Positions 23,898-33,070 of a stretch of 45,473 bases of DNA are shown here, in pieces (the first letter of the stretch is position 1; every line of letters begins with the position of its first letter). A program made the position numbers and the translations under genes. Under the pieces are notes generated by a model. The model did no database searches and was not told the DNA's origin. It saw only the letters and a list, made by a program, of their open reading frames with translations. This stretch comes from Geomonas diazotrophica (GTDB lineage: Bacteria > Desulfobacterota > Desulfuromonadia > Geobacterales > Geobacteraceae): the NCBI RefSeq assembly GCF_018919385.1, contig NZ_JAHLMF010000020.1, forward strand, positions 1-45,473. The letters are read 5' to 3'.

Positions 23898-26801
23898 TTA
23901 TCGTGCTGGGCCAGGGTCCACCTGGCCCAGCACCTTTTTCAGGGACACCAGGTCGTACGGCTTCTGGATGAACTGCGCGCCCTGGTGTCCCGACAGCCGC
24001 CTCGCCTCTTCTGCCGCGCTGAAACCGCTGGAAAGGACGATGCGCACGTCGGGTCGGATGCTGCGCAGGTGCTCCGCAGCGGTCATGCCGTCCATCTGGG
24101 GCATGGAGAGGTCCATGATCACCACCCCGATCTCCGCCGCGTGCTCCCGGAACAGCGCCACGGCCTCCGGGCCGTCCGAGGCGACCATGGTGCGATATCC
24201 CAGTCCGCGGAGCATGGCGCGACATACCATGCGCACCATCTCCTCGTCATCCACGATCAATACCATCTCCGGCACTTCCGCGTCAGGCTCTTCCGCCACC
24301 GCAGACGCCGCAACCTCGGTCGAGGGAATTTCCTTGCCCCCTCCCTGCTTTGCCAGTGCCCTTTCCAGCACGGTTTCCCTTGCGACAGGTCTGCCCTGCT
24401 CCGCCTGCACCATGTCACCGGTGCTCGCCGCACTGCCTGGCCCAGAGGCTGGGAAGAGGACCTTCACCCTGGTCCCTGCCCCCGGTCCGCTCTCCACGAA
24501 AATGGCGCCTCCATGCCCCCTGACGATCCCCTGTACCGCCGAAAGTCCCAGCCCCCTCCCAGTGAACTTCGTGGAGAAGAACGGGTCGAACATACGCTCG
24601 CTGGTCGCCCGATCCATTCCACAGCCGTTGTCTGCGACCTCGATGGAAAGGAAGGTTCCCGGCTGAGGCTTTTGCTCCAGTCGGCTTTTTGCCAGTTGCG
24701 TCGCGCCTAAACTCGCCACTCCGGTCGTCACGGTTATCGCCCTCCCCTCCCCTGCCGCCTCGATGGCGTTGGTCACCAGGTTGACGATCACCTGCTGCAT
24801 CTGCCCCGGGTCTGCCTCAAGGAGCGGGAGCCCCTGCTGCAACTGGACCGCGACGGTGGCACCCTTGCGCAGTGAAGCCTTCATGAGGTCGACGTTCTCC
24901 CCCACAAGCCGGTTCAGGTCCACCAGCTTGACGCTGTACCCCCCCTTCCCCGAATAAGCCAGCATCTGTCTGGTCAGGTCCCCCGCCCGCTTGGTCGCCT
25001 GGTGGGCATTCTCCAGGTACTTGATCGCCGGGCTGTCCTGCTCCAGCACGTGGCGCACCAGTTCGACGTTGCCGCCGATCGCCATGAGCAGGTTGTTGAA
25101 ATCGTGCGCGATGCCGCCCGCGAGCACCCCGAGGCTCTCCAGCTTCTGGGTGTGGAGCAGCTGCCGCTCGAGTTCGCCGCGTTCAAGCTCGGCCTGCCGT
25201 TTCAGGGTGATGTCCTCGCCGGAACTCAGCACCCCCTGGATGTTCCCTTCCTCGTCCCGCAACAGGATGTTGTGCCAGGAGATGAGCCGCTCACCCTTGT
25301 CCCGGGTCAGGATGTGGTTTTCATAGAATTCGAGGAGCTGCTGCTCGCCCCGCATGAGGCTGTCGAAGACCTCGCGAACCCCCTGCTGCTGATCTGGAGG
25401 GAGGAAGTTGTCGAACCAGTTCACCCCGAGGAGCTCTCCCTCGGAGGCGCCCAGGAGCTGTGCCCCGGCCCTGTTGATCATGCCGATGCAGCCGTCGCTC
25501 CCCAGCAGCACCAGCATGGCGCCGGCCAGGTCCAGGTAGCGCCGCGCATTCTCCTTCTCGTGGCGCAGCTCTTTGGTTCTCTCGGCGACCTTCCTCTCCA
25601 GTTCCTGGTGCGAGTCCTCGATCCGCCTGGCCATGCTGTTGAAGGTTGCCGCCAGATCGACGATTTCCTGGGGCACACCTCTCTTTGCCACGGACCTCGC
25701 CGACAGATCCCCCTGCTCCAGGGCCAGCACGGTGTTTCTCAGCTCCCTGATCGGTCCGGCGACCCTCTCCCCACCCCAGCTCACCAGCAGCAGCGCAATG
25801 GCGATCATGCCCAGCCCGAAAAGGGCGGCCCGAGTCTTCGTGGAGACCAGGGGCGCAAAGGCCTTTTCCTGGTCGATTGCCACGGCTATCCCCCATCCCT
25901 GCGCCGCCCCCAGTGGCACGAAGCGGTATGCGGCAAGGATCCGGCGCCCATCCTCCAAGGTCTCCAGACGGGAGGATTCGGTCATGGTCATGGCCTGTTG
26001 CGACAGTCTCGTCATCAGCGGGTCGTGCGCCGCCTCCCCCGGCCTGCGCTCCGGCACCGACGCCAGGAGCTCCCCCTGCGCCCCGACCAGAATCATCTGG
26101 TTCCCAGCGGCATCCGCGATTCCGGGGAGCAGCGCCAACGCCTCCAGGCTCTGCTGGGGCCTGGTTACTCCTACCAGAACCGCCGGCACCTCTCCTGTTT
26201 CCCGGCCGGCCCTGTCCCTGGTCACAACCTGCCGCGAGATCAGGATCACCGGGTGCCCCTCGGCCCAGGCCGTGCCGATCTGCTCGGTGGCCCCCACAGT
26301 GAAGGCCGTGTCCAGGAAGTCGCCGTAACGATAGCTGCCCCCGACCTGGTCCGGATCACTTGCGGCAATGATCTTCCTGGTCTGGGTCACCAGTGCCAGG
26401 CTGTCATAGGTGTCGGGGGAGGTTCGCTTGAGGGTGAGTAAGTGCTGGGAAAGGAACCGGGCCCTCTCTTGGGGGGGGACGGCCCGGGTCGCCTCCTCTT
26501 TGAGGAGCGCCGCCGCCTTCTCGACGAAATCGCTGGAGTTGGCCACTACCGCGAGTTCCGAGCGGCGCGACGCGAGCCAGGTGAGGATGGATTGCCTCTT
26601 CAGGTCCGCGGCGTTTTCCAGGGTTCGGACAATCTCCGCCTGCTTCAAGCCGTGAATCCCCTCGATCCCCAGCCACGGGGCGCCGTAGACCAGGACCAGG
26701 AGCAGGGAGCCACCGCCCAGTAGCGATAACACGCCGAAATAGGCGATGATGCGATCGCGTATACCCTGCAATCTTCGCTTGCCCTTTCTCGGCGCGTTCA
26801 C
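23898..26801 (-). CDS. Hybrid sensor histidine kinase (Cache-HAMP-PAS-HisKA-HATPase-REC)
   Basis: A 967-residue membrane sensor. Helix 1 is at about residues 18-42, and a large periplasmic Cache-like domain extends to helix 2 at about 335-352. HAMP and a PAS domain follow. The phospho-accepting histidine is H566 in GGIAHDFNN, with ATPase motifs NLVTNAIEA, DNGCGMD and GRGLGLSAVQGI. A C-terminal receiver has D897 in VIMDLSMPQMDG. The start is GTG at 26801, overlapping the stop of the upstream binding-protein gene (GTGA), which suggests the two proteins work together. No separate output regulator is encoded next to it. Confidence 0.9.
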   Translation of the reverse strand: MNAPRKGKRRLQGIRDRIIAYFGVLSLLGGGSLLLVLVYGAPWLGIEGIHGLKQAEIVRTLENAADLKRQSILTWLASRRSELAVVANSSDFVEKAAALLKEEATRAVPPQERARFLSQHLLTLKRTSPDTYDSLALVTQTRKIIAASDPDQVGGSYRYGDFLDTAFTVGATEQIGTAWAEGHPVILISRQVVTRDRAGRETGEVPAVLVGVTRPQQSLEALALLPGIADAAGNQMILVGAQGELLASVPERRPGEAAHDPLMTRLSQQAMTMTESSRLETLEDGRRILAAYRFVPLGAAQGWGIAVAIDQEKAFAPLVSTKTRAALFGLGMIAIALLLVSWGGERVAGPIRELRNTVLALEQGDLSARSVAKRGVPQEIVDLAATFNSMARRIEDSHQELERKVAERTKELRHEKENARRYLDLAGAMLVLLGSDGCIGMINRAGAQLLGASEGELLGVNWFDNFLPPDQQQGVREVFDSLMRGEQQLLEFYENHILTRDKGERLISWHNILLRDEEGNIQGVLSSGEDITLKRQAELERGELERQLLHTQKLESLGVLAGGIAHDFNNLLMAIGGNVELVRHVLEQDSPAIKYLENAHQATKRAGDLTRQMLAYSGKGGYSVKLVDLNRLVGENVDLMKASLRKGATVAVQLQQGLPLLEADPGQMQQVIVNLVTNAIEAAGEGRAITVTTGVASLGATQLAKSRLEQKPQPGTFLSIEVADNGCGMDRATSERMFDPFFSTKFTGRGLGLSAVQGIVRGHGGAIFVESGPGAGTRVKVLFPASGPGSAASTGDMVQAEQGRPVARETVLERALAKQGGGKEIPSTEVAASAVAEEPDAEVPEMVLIVDDEEMVRMVCRAMLRGLGYRTMVASDGPEAVALFREHAAEIGVVIMDLSMPQMDGMTAAEHLRSIRPDVRIVLSSGFSAAEEARRLSGHQGAQFIQKPYDLVSLKKVLGQVDPGPAR
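23903..23940 (+). terminator. Terminator of the peroxidase gene, inside the 3' end of the opposite kinase gene
   Basis: A perfect 13-base stem, GTGCTGGGCCAGG (23903-23915) with CCTGGCCCAGCAC (23921-23933), is followed by CTTTTTC on the plus strand. The same bases encode the last codons (GQVDPGPAR) of the minus-strand hybrid kinase. On the minus strand the stem is followed by GATAAAA, so it works less well in that direction. Confidence 0.8.
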
Positions 26802-27856
26802 GGCCTATACTCGAACTCACCCAGCCGGTAGCGCTGGGGGGACTTCAGTACCTGCTGCAGCCCGTCATAGGCGAAAGCCCGCTCCACCCTTTGATAGTCG
26901 GCACCTGCGGGGATCTTTCCCAATTTCTTGAGGAAATAGAATTCCTCCTTCAAGGGGGGGTGCCCCGAGAGCCTCACGATGACCGGCGCCGCCGGAACGT
27001 CGAGGATCTCACGGCGGGTTATCTCGATGACGTGGGTTTGCGGCAGTTTCTGCAGGCGCGGGTTCAGCGACTCGGCATCCTTTGCCGCCCAGAGCGCCGC
27101 CTGCTGCAGGTTGGCGTTGCTCTGGCGCAACCAGTTCAGGGCCCGCACCAGGGCGGCGGAAAGTGACAGCGCCGCCTGCGGATCGCGGCGCACCAGGCTC
27201 CCCGAAACGAGGAAAAAGTCGCTGCTTGCGCCCCGGAACAGCACCCGCGCCTCCGTGTTCTTGACCAACGTCAGGGTCGGAGCGGGCTCCCAGGCGACGA
27301 AGGCGTCCACATCTCCCGCTTCAATCGAGGGGGGCATGGCGTCTATGTCCATCGGGACCAGCCTGACATCCTGCTCGGTCAGACCGACGCTTGCCAGGGC
27401 CTGCAGCAGCGTGTGATGCGCCGACGACCCCTCCGGGTACCCCACCCGCTTCCTTTTCAGCTGTGCCAGCAGCGATATGTTCCGTGCCACCACGGAGGTG
27501 AAGGTCTTCTTGGTCAGCCCCACCATGCAGACGTCGCTACGGATCGCCATCCTGATGGCGGGCATGTCTCCCACGATCGCGGCACTGAGCGAAGTGCCGA
27601 TCAGGTCGACCATGTCGTTGCCTTTACGGAAGGGGACCAACTTGAGGGAGTAGCCCGACGCAGCCAGTTCCCGTCTCAGGATGGCATCATGCCCCAGCAC
27701 CGTCCCGATCATGGCCGCCGGATACCCCAGGGGCTGCACACCGACCTCGATGACCGTGGGTCGGCCGGAGGGTAAAGGGGCTGCGTGGGCACGCCCCAAA
27801 GGGATGAGGACCAGCAGAAACAGAATCAGGATGTGCCAGCGTAGTATGAACTGCAT
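26798..27856 (-). CDS. Periplasmic substrate-binding protein, NMT1/SsuA-like, without ABC partners
   Basis: A 352-residue secreted binding protein with a signal peptide ending near AHAAPLP. Typical of the NMT1/THI5/SsuA group are EVGVQPLGYPAA, the DAMPPSIEAGDVDAFVAWEP segment, and GYPEGSSAHHTLLQAL. Such proteins bind sulfonates, nitrate, aromatic acids or thiamine precursors. No permease or ATPase gene is nearby; instead its stop overlaps the start of the hybrid kinase. It is therefore likely to present a ligand to the kinase's periplasmic domain rather than feed an importer. The ligand is unknown. Confidence 0.82.
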   Translation of the reverse strand: MQFILRWHILILFLLVLIPLGRAHAAPLPSGRPTVIEVGVQPLGYPAAMIGTVLGHDAILRRELAASGYSLKLVPFRKGNDMVDLIGTSLSAAIVGDMPAIRMAIRSDVCMVGLTKKTFTSVVARNISLLAQLKRKRVGYPEGSSAHHTLLQALASVGLTEQDVRLVPMDIDAMPPSIEAGDVDAFVAWEPAPTLTLVKNTEARVLFRGASSDFFLVSGSLVRRDPQAALSLSAALVRALNWLRQSNANLQQAALWAAKDAESLNPRLQKLPQTHVIEITRREILDVPAAPVIVRLSGHPPLKEEFYFLKKLGKIPAGADYQRVERAFAYDGLQQVLKSPQRYRLGEFEYRP

Positions 27857-28051
27857 GACAAGGTTCTCTCAGGACAGGCCATCGGCGCCGCAGCTTCCTT
27901 GGCGGCCAGGCGGCGGTGCGGCTGATGTCAGTGGCGGGGCAGCCGAAACAGTGTCGATATCTGGTTGACGTATCGGCAAACAGGAAAGGTACTTGAGGAC
28001 TTTAGCAAGGGCGACGGCGGAGACGAAGAGGTTACGGCAGGGGAGGGGAGG

Positions 28052-28082
28052 AAAGAAAAAAGCCCCCCTGGGAAGGGGGGCT
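28052..28082 (-). terminator. Rho-independent terminator of the FadL-type gene
   Basis: AGCCCCCC (28061-28068) pairs with GGGGGGCT (28075-28082). On the minus strand it is followed by a T-run (complement of 28052-28060). It lies 10 bases after the stop codon. The rest of the gap up to 27857 shows nothing recognisable. Confidence 0.85.
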
Positions 28083-28092
28083 GCGGTCGGTA

Positions 28093-29322
28093 TTACATGA
28101 AGTGCCAGATAAGGCCCAGGTCGTAGGAGGTTTCCCGCACCTTGGACCCGAAGGAGAAGGTCCCGCTCGAGTCGGTTTCGCTGATGCTGTTGTCGAGGGC
28201 GCACATACCGCCGACATGGGCCTCGAAGCGGCTGGAAAACTGGTACCCGACCCCGAAGGTGAAATGGTGTTCGGCGATGGCCGGGAAGCCGATCATGCGC
28301 AGGTACTCGTACAACAGCGTCGGCACCGCGTTTCCCTGCACGTTGCTGGTCCCCGAGGCATCGAACCCTTTGTGCAGGCGGACCGGGCTCTTGCCGTAGT
28401 TGTAACCAAGGCGCAGGGTGAGCCCGTCGGGGTCCTTGTACTGCGCCCCCAGGGCGTAGACCCACTGGTTCCTCCAGTCGAAATCCTTGTACCCCTCGGC
28501 ATCCGCCCAGTTCAGCCACTTCACATCGGCTTCCAGGAGCAGCTGGTCGCTGGGGCGCCAGGCGACGCCGGCCGAGGCGTTGCGCGGCGACTCCATGTCC
28601 AGCTCACGCTTTTGCGGCCCGATGCCGAAGTCCGTGACGTTCTGGTGCGACATCTTTTCCTGGGTGGTGTAGCTCGCCCCCAGCGACCAGGAGCCGATGC
28701 GGTAGAGGGCCCCGAACTGCTCGCCGAATCCGTAGTTGTGGGCGGTCCCCTCGCCGAGGTCCAGTGAACCGTAGAGCAGGTGCATCGAGGTGCCGATGGA
28801 GAAGTCCGGGGTTACCAGGAAGGCAACGTTGGGGGCGAACTTGAGGATCTGCAGCTGGGTGTAGATGTCCCCCTCGCCACCGGGGGTTAACGGGTTGAGA
28901 TCGATCCCCTTGTTGCGGTAATCGACCCCCATCCCGGTGATGCCGAACATGCCGAGCCCGAAGCGCAGGCGGTCGCTGATCGGGGTGATCATGCCGACCG
29001 CCGGGATGACGAAGGGCTCCATGCCGCTCTTGGCCGTCGTCGTGTTGGAGCCGACCCTGACGGTGGCCTTGACTGAGGGGTTGTAGACCGTCGAGGCGAA
29101 GACGAACTCGCTGCCGGGGCAGTAGGGGCCCATGCAGACCGCGGCGGGGTTGGCGAAGATGGCGCTGATGGCATCCTGAGGCGCCGCGACGCCGGCTCCA
29201 CCCATGGCACGTGCCGCGGGCGCCACGCCGATCAGGGTGTCACCGTTGGTTGCCCATGCTTCAGGTAAGGAAAAGGAAAGTACCAGTGCTGCCGCCGCTG
29301 CCAGAACCGCCTTCTTCGCCAT
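28093..29322 (-). CDS. Outer-membrane transport protein, OmpP1/FadL/TodX family
   Basis: A 409-residue beta-barrel with a signal peptide (MAKKAVLAAAAALVLSFSLP, cut after EAWA). The mature N-terminus contains the family's hatch region, with ARAMGGAGVAAPQDAISAIF and the NPAA motif. Alternating strands continue to the C-terminal LIWHFM. FadL-type channels admit long-chain fatty acids or aromatic hydrocarbons. A CMGPYC cysteine pair near residue 65 may form a disulfide. GAGGCGG precedes the start. It is monocistronic, with its own promoter and terminator. Confidence 0.88.
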   Translation of the reverse strand: MAKKAVLAAAAALVLSFSLPEAWATNGDTLIGVAPAARAMGGAGVAAPQDAISAIFANPAAVCMGPYCPGSEFVFASTVYNPSVKATVRVGSNTTTAKSGMEPFVIPAVGMITPISDRLRFGLGMFGITGMGVDYRNKGIDLNPLTPGGEGDIYTQLQILKFAPNVAFLVTPDFSIGTSMHLLYGSLDLGEGTAHNYGFGEQFGALYRIGSWSLGASYTTQEKMSHQNVTDFGIGPQKRELDMESPRNASAGVAWRPSDQLLLEADVKWLNWADAEGYKDFDWRNQWVYALGAQYKDPDGLTLRLGYNYGKSPVRLHKGFDASGTSNVQGNAVPTLLYEYLRMIGFPAIAEHHFTFGVGYQFSSRFEAHVGGMCALDNSISETDSSGTFSFGSKVRETSYDLGLIWHFM

Positions 29323-29353
29323 AAGACCGCCTCAATGAGATAAATTCAAGCGC

Positions 29354-29382
29354 CTTATAGCATTTTTCTCACAAACTGTAAA
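29354..29382 (-). promoter_or_regulatory. Sigma-70 promoter of the FadL-type gene
   Basis: On the minus strand TTTACA (complement of 29377-29382), a 17-base spacer and TATAAG (complement of 29354-29359) lie about 32 bases before the start codon. The spacing and the AT-rich context are good. Confidence 0.65.
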
Positions 29383-29438
29383 TCATCCATTTATACGTAT
29401 ACAACGACCAAAGATCACATTTTGCGCGTGCTGGGGCG

Positions 29439-30392
29439 TTACAACCACCCTTTGCGCTTGAAATACCAGTAGGGAGCGAACCCGGACACAATCATCAGGA
29501 AAAGGGCCCAGGGATAGCCAAGTCCCATCTTGAGTTCGGGCATGACATCGAAGTTCATGCCGTAGATGCTGGCCACCAGGGTAGGTGGGAGAAAGACCAC
29601 CGCCGCGATGGAAAAGATCTTGATGATCTGGTTCTGCTCGATGTTGATGAAGCCCTGGGTCGAGTCCATGAGGAAGTTGATCTTGTCGAACAGGAAGGTG
29701 GTGTGCGACATGAGCGTCTCGACGTCCCGGGCGATCTCCCTGAGCGTCTCGGTCTGGTCGGTGCGGTCCCGCAGGTGGCGCAGCAGAAACGAGATGTCCC
29801 TCTGGGTATCCATGAGGCAGAGGCGGATCTTCCCGTTGCTGTCCTCGAGCCGGGCCAGTTTCCCAATGGCGTCCTCAAGCTCCGACTTGTCGTCTTCGAG
29901 CACCAGGTGGCTCACCCCTTCGAGCTGGCGGTGGATGTCCTCGAGGGTGTCCGCGTGGTTCTCCACCTTCTGGTCGAGCAGGGTGACCAGGAGCTCGGCC
30001 GGGGAGCGGCACTCGACGTGCCCCCTGCGGGCGCGCATGCGCAGCAGGCGGAAGTCGGCGAGGTCTCCCTCGCGGATGGTGATCAGGTGCTTTTGCTGCA
30101 GGATGCAGGCGACGGTGAGCGTCATGTGACGCCCCTCGCTCTGGGAAAGGAACAGCGGGTGTACGTGGATCCCGGCCGCGTCCACGAAGCAGCGGGCGGA
30201 GGTCTCGATCTCGTCTACCTCGTCCGACTCCGGGATGTCGGTGTGCAGCAGCAACTCAAGGAGGTCCCTCTCGTCGTCGTCCGGCTCGTGCGCGTCGATC
30301 CAGTCGGCCTTGAGGATCTGGTTCGGGAGGTCTTCCCTCTGGGAATCCATCTCCTTGATGAGCCCGTTGTCTATCTTGAAAAGCCTAAGCAT
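29439..30392 (-). CDS. corA: CorA-family magnesium/divalent metal transporter
   Basis: A 317-residue inner-membrane channel for Mg2+ or other divalent ions. It has a long cytoplasmic helical domain and two C-terminal helices. The signature YGMNFD follows the first membrane helix (VVFLPPTLVASIYGMN), and the second helix ends with the basic tail FKRKGWL. No neighbour shares an obvious function. The start at 30392 is MLRLFKIDNG. Confidence 0.92.
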   Translation of the reverse strand: MLRLFKIDNGLIKEMDSQREDLPNQILKADWIDAHEPDDDERDLLELLLHTDIPESDEVDEIETSARCFVDAAGIHVHPLFLSQSEGRHMTLTVACILQQKHLITIREGDLADFRLLRMRARRGHVECRSPAELLVTLLDQKVENHADTLEDIHRQLEGVSHLVLEDDKSELEDAIGKLARLEDSNGKIRLCLMDTQRDISFLLRHLRDRTDQTETLREIARDVETLMSHTTFLFDKINFLMDSTQGFINIEQNQIIKIFSIAAVVFLPPTLVASIYGMNFDVMPELKMGLGYPWALFLMIVSGFAPYWYFKRKGWL

Positions 30393-30472
30393 GGTGCGCT
30401 CCTGGCAGGTCAGGCGCCGGTGCCGGCCGCGGCAAACCGACCGCCGGATCCTTTTTTTACGGGGTCAACAAG

Positions 30473-30497
30473 AAGGGCGGCCTCATCGGCCGCCCTT
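30473..30497 (-). terminator. Likely terminator of hemE
   Basis: A ten-base-pair stem, AAGGGCGGCC (30473-30482) with GGCCGCCCTT (30488-30497), lies 15 bases after the hemE stop. On the minus strand it is followed by TTCTTGTT, a weak T-tract. A TTTTTTT complement further on (30452-30458) is too far away to help. Confidence 0.6.
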
Positions 30498-30512
30498 GTC
30501 TGTGGTCCTATA

Positions 30513-31532
30513 CTATTTCTGCGTCAGTCGGTGCACGCAGTCGACCATGAAGATGGCGTTTTCGGGGGGGACGGTCGGGAGGATGCCGTGCCCCAGGTTG
30601 AAGATGAGGCCCGGTCTGCCGGCGTTCTCGTCAAGCACGCGCTTGACCTCGCGCTCGATGATCTCCTTGGGAGCGAAGAGCACGGTCGGGTCGAGGTTCC
30701 CCTGCACCGCCATGTCGCCCAGGATGTCGCGGGCCTTGCCCAGGTTGACGTGCCAGTCGAGGCCCATGACGTCGCCGCCGGCCTGCTTGACGATCTCCAG
30801 CATGGTGCCGGCGCCCTTCACGAAGTGGATCACCGGGACGTTGGTGCGGTTCAGGCCGTTGATGAGGCGCTGGGTGTAGGGGAGGACGTAGCGCTCGTAG
30901 TCGGACGGGGAAAGCATGCCGCCCCAGGTGTCGAAGATCTGGATGGCCTGTGCGCCGGCTGCTATCTGGGCGTTCAGGTACTCCATGTCCATGGTGGTGA
31001 TCTTGTCCATGAGGGCCGCGTAGATCTCGGGCTCAGCGTACATCATCTTCTTGAGCGCGGCGAAATCCTTGGATCCCTTCCCTTCGACCATGTAGCAGGC
31101 GAGGGTGAAGGGGGCGCCGCCGAAGCCGATCAGGGGCACCTTGGCGGCCAGTTCCTTCCGGAGCAGCTTCACGGCGTCCAGCACGTAGGGGACGTCGGTC
31201 TCCATCTTCGGGATCTTGAGCGCCTCGACGTCGGCCATGGTGCGGATCGGCTTGGTGAAGACCGGGCCCGGGGTGAAGTCGAGTTCCATCCCCATCGGCT
31301 CGATCGGGGTGAGGATGTCGGAGAAGAGGATCGCGGCATCGACGCCCAGGATGTCCACCGGCTGAATGGTCACCTCAGCGGCGAGTTCCGGGGTCTTGCA
31401 GAGTTCCAGGAAGGTGCATTTGGAACGGACGCGCATGTAGTCGGGGAGATAACGGCCAGCCTGGCGCATAAGCCATACCGGCACTCGGTCCACCGGCTTA
31501 CCCCAACAAGCGTCTAAAAATCGAGTATTCAT
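30513..31532 (-). CDS. hemE: Uroporphyrinogen decarboxylase
   Basis: Converts uroporphyrinogen III to coproporphyrinogen III in heme synthesis. The 339-residue cytoplasmic enzyme has the conserved PVWLMRQAGRYLPDY near the start (substrate-binding arginines), ILFSDILTPIEPMGM with the catalytic aspartate, and GFGGAPFTLACYMVEG. The C-terminal FNLGHGILP is also typical. A strong AGGAGG lies 7 bases before the ATG. The radical SAM gene upstream on the same strand may also act on tetrapyrroles. Confidence 0.95.
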   Translation of the reverse strand: MNTRFLDACWGKPVDRVPVWLMRQAGRYLPDYMRVRSKCTFLELCKTPELAAEVTIQPVDILGVDAAILFSDILTPIEPMGMELDFTPGPVFTKPIRTMADVEALKIPKMETDVPYVLDAVKLLRKELAAKVPLIGFGGAPFTLACYMVEGKGSKDFAALKKMMYAEPEIYAALMDKITTMDMEYLNAQIAAGAQAIQIFDTWGGMLSPSDYERYVLPYTQRLINGLNRTNVPVIHFVKGAGTMLEIVKQAGGDVMGLDWHVNLGKARDILGDMAVQGNLDPTVLFAPKEIIEREVKRVLDENAGRPGLIFNLGHGILPTVPPENAIFMVDCVHRLTQK

Positions 31533-31617
31533 TGTAATCCTCCTGGGTGAAATTTAGGTATCTCTCGATCAATGCAAAATCTAAAAACCCGATCGTCCTG
31601 TGACGTTGACCGTCTCT

Positions 31618-31773
31618 TCTCCCCCTCGGAGAGGGTGGCCGAAGGCCGGGTGAGGGGTTTGCCTACGCTGCGCCGCCTCTGGGTTGCGCCCCCCTCACCC
31701 TGTCCCTCTCCCGGAGGGAGAGGGGACGCGGGTAGGGGAGGGTGTTACTGGTTTCAACGTAGAACGTAGAACG
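31618..31773. repeat. GC-rich repeat pair plus GTAGAAC copy
   Basis: Between the radical SAM gene and hemE lie two facing copies of the GC-rich family (CCCCCTCGGAGAGGGTGGCCG near 31621 and CCTCACCCTGTCCCTCTCCCGGAGGGAGAGG near 31693-31724) and a single AACGTAGAACGTAGAACGT at 31755-31773. These fill most of the 245-base gap. The hemE promoter must be near 31540-31600, but no clear boxes were found. Confidence 0.75.
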
Positions 31774-31777
31774 TCAG

Positions 31778-32854
31778 TTAGTCTTTCTGCTTGCGCTGCA
31801 CCTTGATCGGCACGTAGTTGCAGAACGGTTCCTCTTCCATGTAGTCGCCGTACACCGCATCGGCGCGGGCGCGGCAGCCGCCGCAGACGTTCAGGTACTC
31901 GCAGTCGCCGCACTTCCCTTTGTACGCCTTGAAATCACGGAGATCCTTGAAGATCTCGGAGTTCTCCCAGAGCTCCTTGAAGGGGGTTTCCTTCACGTTG
32001 CCAGCGGTGCGGTGGAAGTAGGAGCAGGGTTTCAGGTTGCCGAAGCAGTCGATCAGGCAGATGGTCTGCGCGGCGATGCACCCCTTGCCGCCGCCGGTGG
32101 AGAAGGTGAGGGAACGGCGCTCGAACTTCTCCCCTTCCGCTTTCGCCTTCTGCGGCACGATGCGGTAGTAGTGCGGAGCGCAGGTGGGACGCATGAGGAT
32201 GTCGTCCTCGATCTTCTCCTGGTGGTAGTGCCAGTCGAGGATCTCCTCGTAGTCCTCCTTGGAGATCAGTTCGCTCATGATATCCTCGCCGCGGCCGGTC
32301 GGGACGATCATGAACATGTACCAAGCGGTGGCACCGATGGACTTGGCCACCTTGAAGGTGTTGGCGATGTCGGTCTGGTTCCTCTTGGTGAAGGAGGAGT
32401 TGACAAGGAACTTCTGGCCGTGCTTTCTGAAGAGCTCGGCGGCCTTCATCACGCCGTCGAAGGCGCCCGGGCACTGGCGGAAGTCGTCGTGCACGGCGGC
32501 GTTGGAGCCGTCCAGCGACAGCGACACCATCTTGATGTCCGCCTTCTTCATCTTCTCGCAGACCTCGTCGGTGACCAGCGACCCGTTGGTCGCCATGCAC
32601 ATCCTGAGGCCGAGCGAGGTGCCGTACTCGGCCAGTTCGAAGATATCCGGCCTCATCAGCGGCTCGCCGCCGGAGAGAACCACGACCGGCTTGGAGAAGT
32701 CGGCGATTTCCTTGAGGAGCTTCTTCCCTTCCTCGGTGGTGAAGTCACCTTCCGACGAAGTCATCTCGGACGAGCAGCGGCAGTGCACGCATTTGAGGTT
32801 GCAGCGCTGGGTGGTTTCCCAGGCGATCCATTTGGGTACGAACTCTTCGGCCAT
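31778..32854 (-). CDS. Radical SAM/SPASM protein, AhbC/AhbD/NirJ-like
   Basis: A 358-residue radical SAM enzyme. The SAM-cluster motif CNLKCVHC is at residues 18-25, followed by [14 protein letters not shown]. The C-terminal SPASM region has further cysteines ([14 protein letters not shown], then [19 protein letters not shown] and EEPFC), which bind auxiliary [4Fe-4S] clusters. The [14 protein letters not shown] tail is typical of the heme/heme-d1 enzymes AhbC, AhbD and NirJ, and hemE is the next gene. Since hemH is present, the organism has another route to heme, so the exact role is open: peptide maturation is an alternative. GGAG lies about 11 bases before the start. Confidence 0.8.
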   Translation of the reverse strand: MAEEFVPKWIAWETTQRCNLKCVHCRCSSEMTSSEGDFTTEEGKKLLKEIADFSKPVVVLSGGEPLMRPDIFELAEYGTSLGLRMCMATNGSLVTDEVCEKMKKADIKMVSLSLDGSNAAVHDDFRQCPGAFDGVMKAAELFRKHGQKFLVNSSFTKRNQTDIANTFKVAKSIGATAWYMFMIVPTGRGEDIMSELISKEDYEEILDWHYHQEKIEDDILMRPTCAPHYYRIVPQKAKAEGEKFERRSLTFSTGGGKGCIAAQTICLIDCFGNLKPCSYFHRTAGNVKETPFKELWENSEIFKDLRDFKAYKGKCGDCEYLNVCGGCRARADAVYGDYMEEEPFCNYVPIKVQRKQKD

Positions 32855-33070
32855 GGCATCTCCAATAGTTACCCTGGAAAGCGTTGCTATGCGGCGGGGG
32901 GCTAATCGACTCGGGCAGGGAACGAATTCACGCCAAAAACGGTCGGCTCTGCGACAAGGTACGCTCGGTTTGCCGCCTTCGCGACACGGCGCCGGAAGGG
33001 GGCATCCAGGAGGTAAAAAGTTTACTGCAAACTTTACTATGAATGACTCGGTAAACTCAAGAAGAATCGC

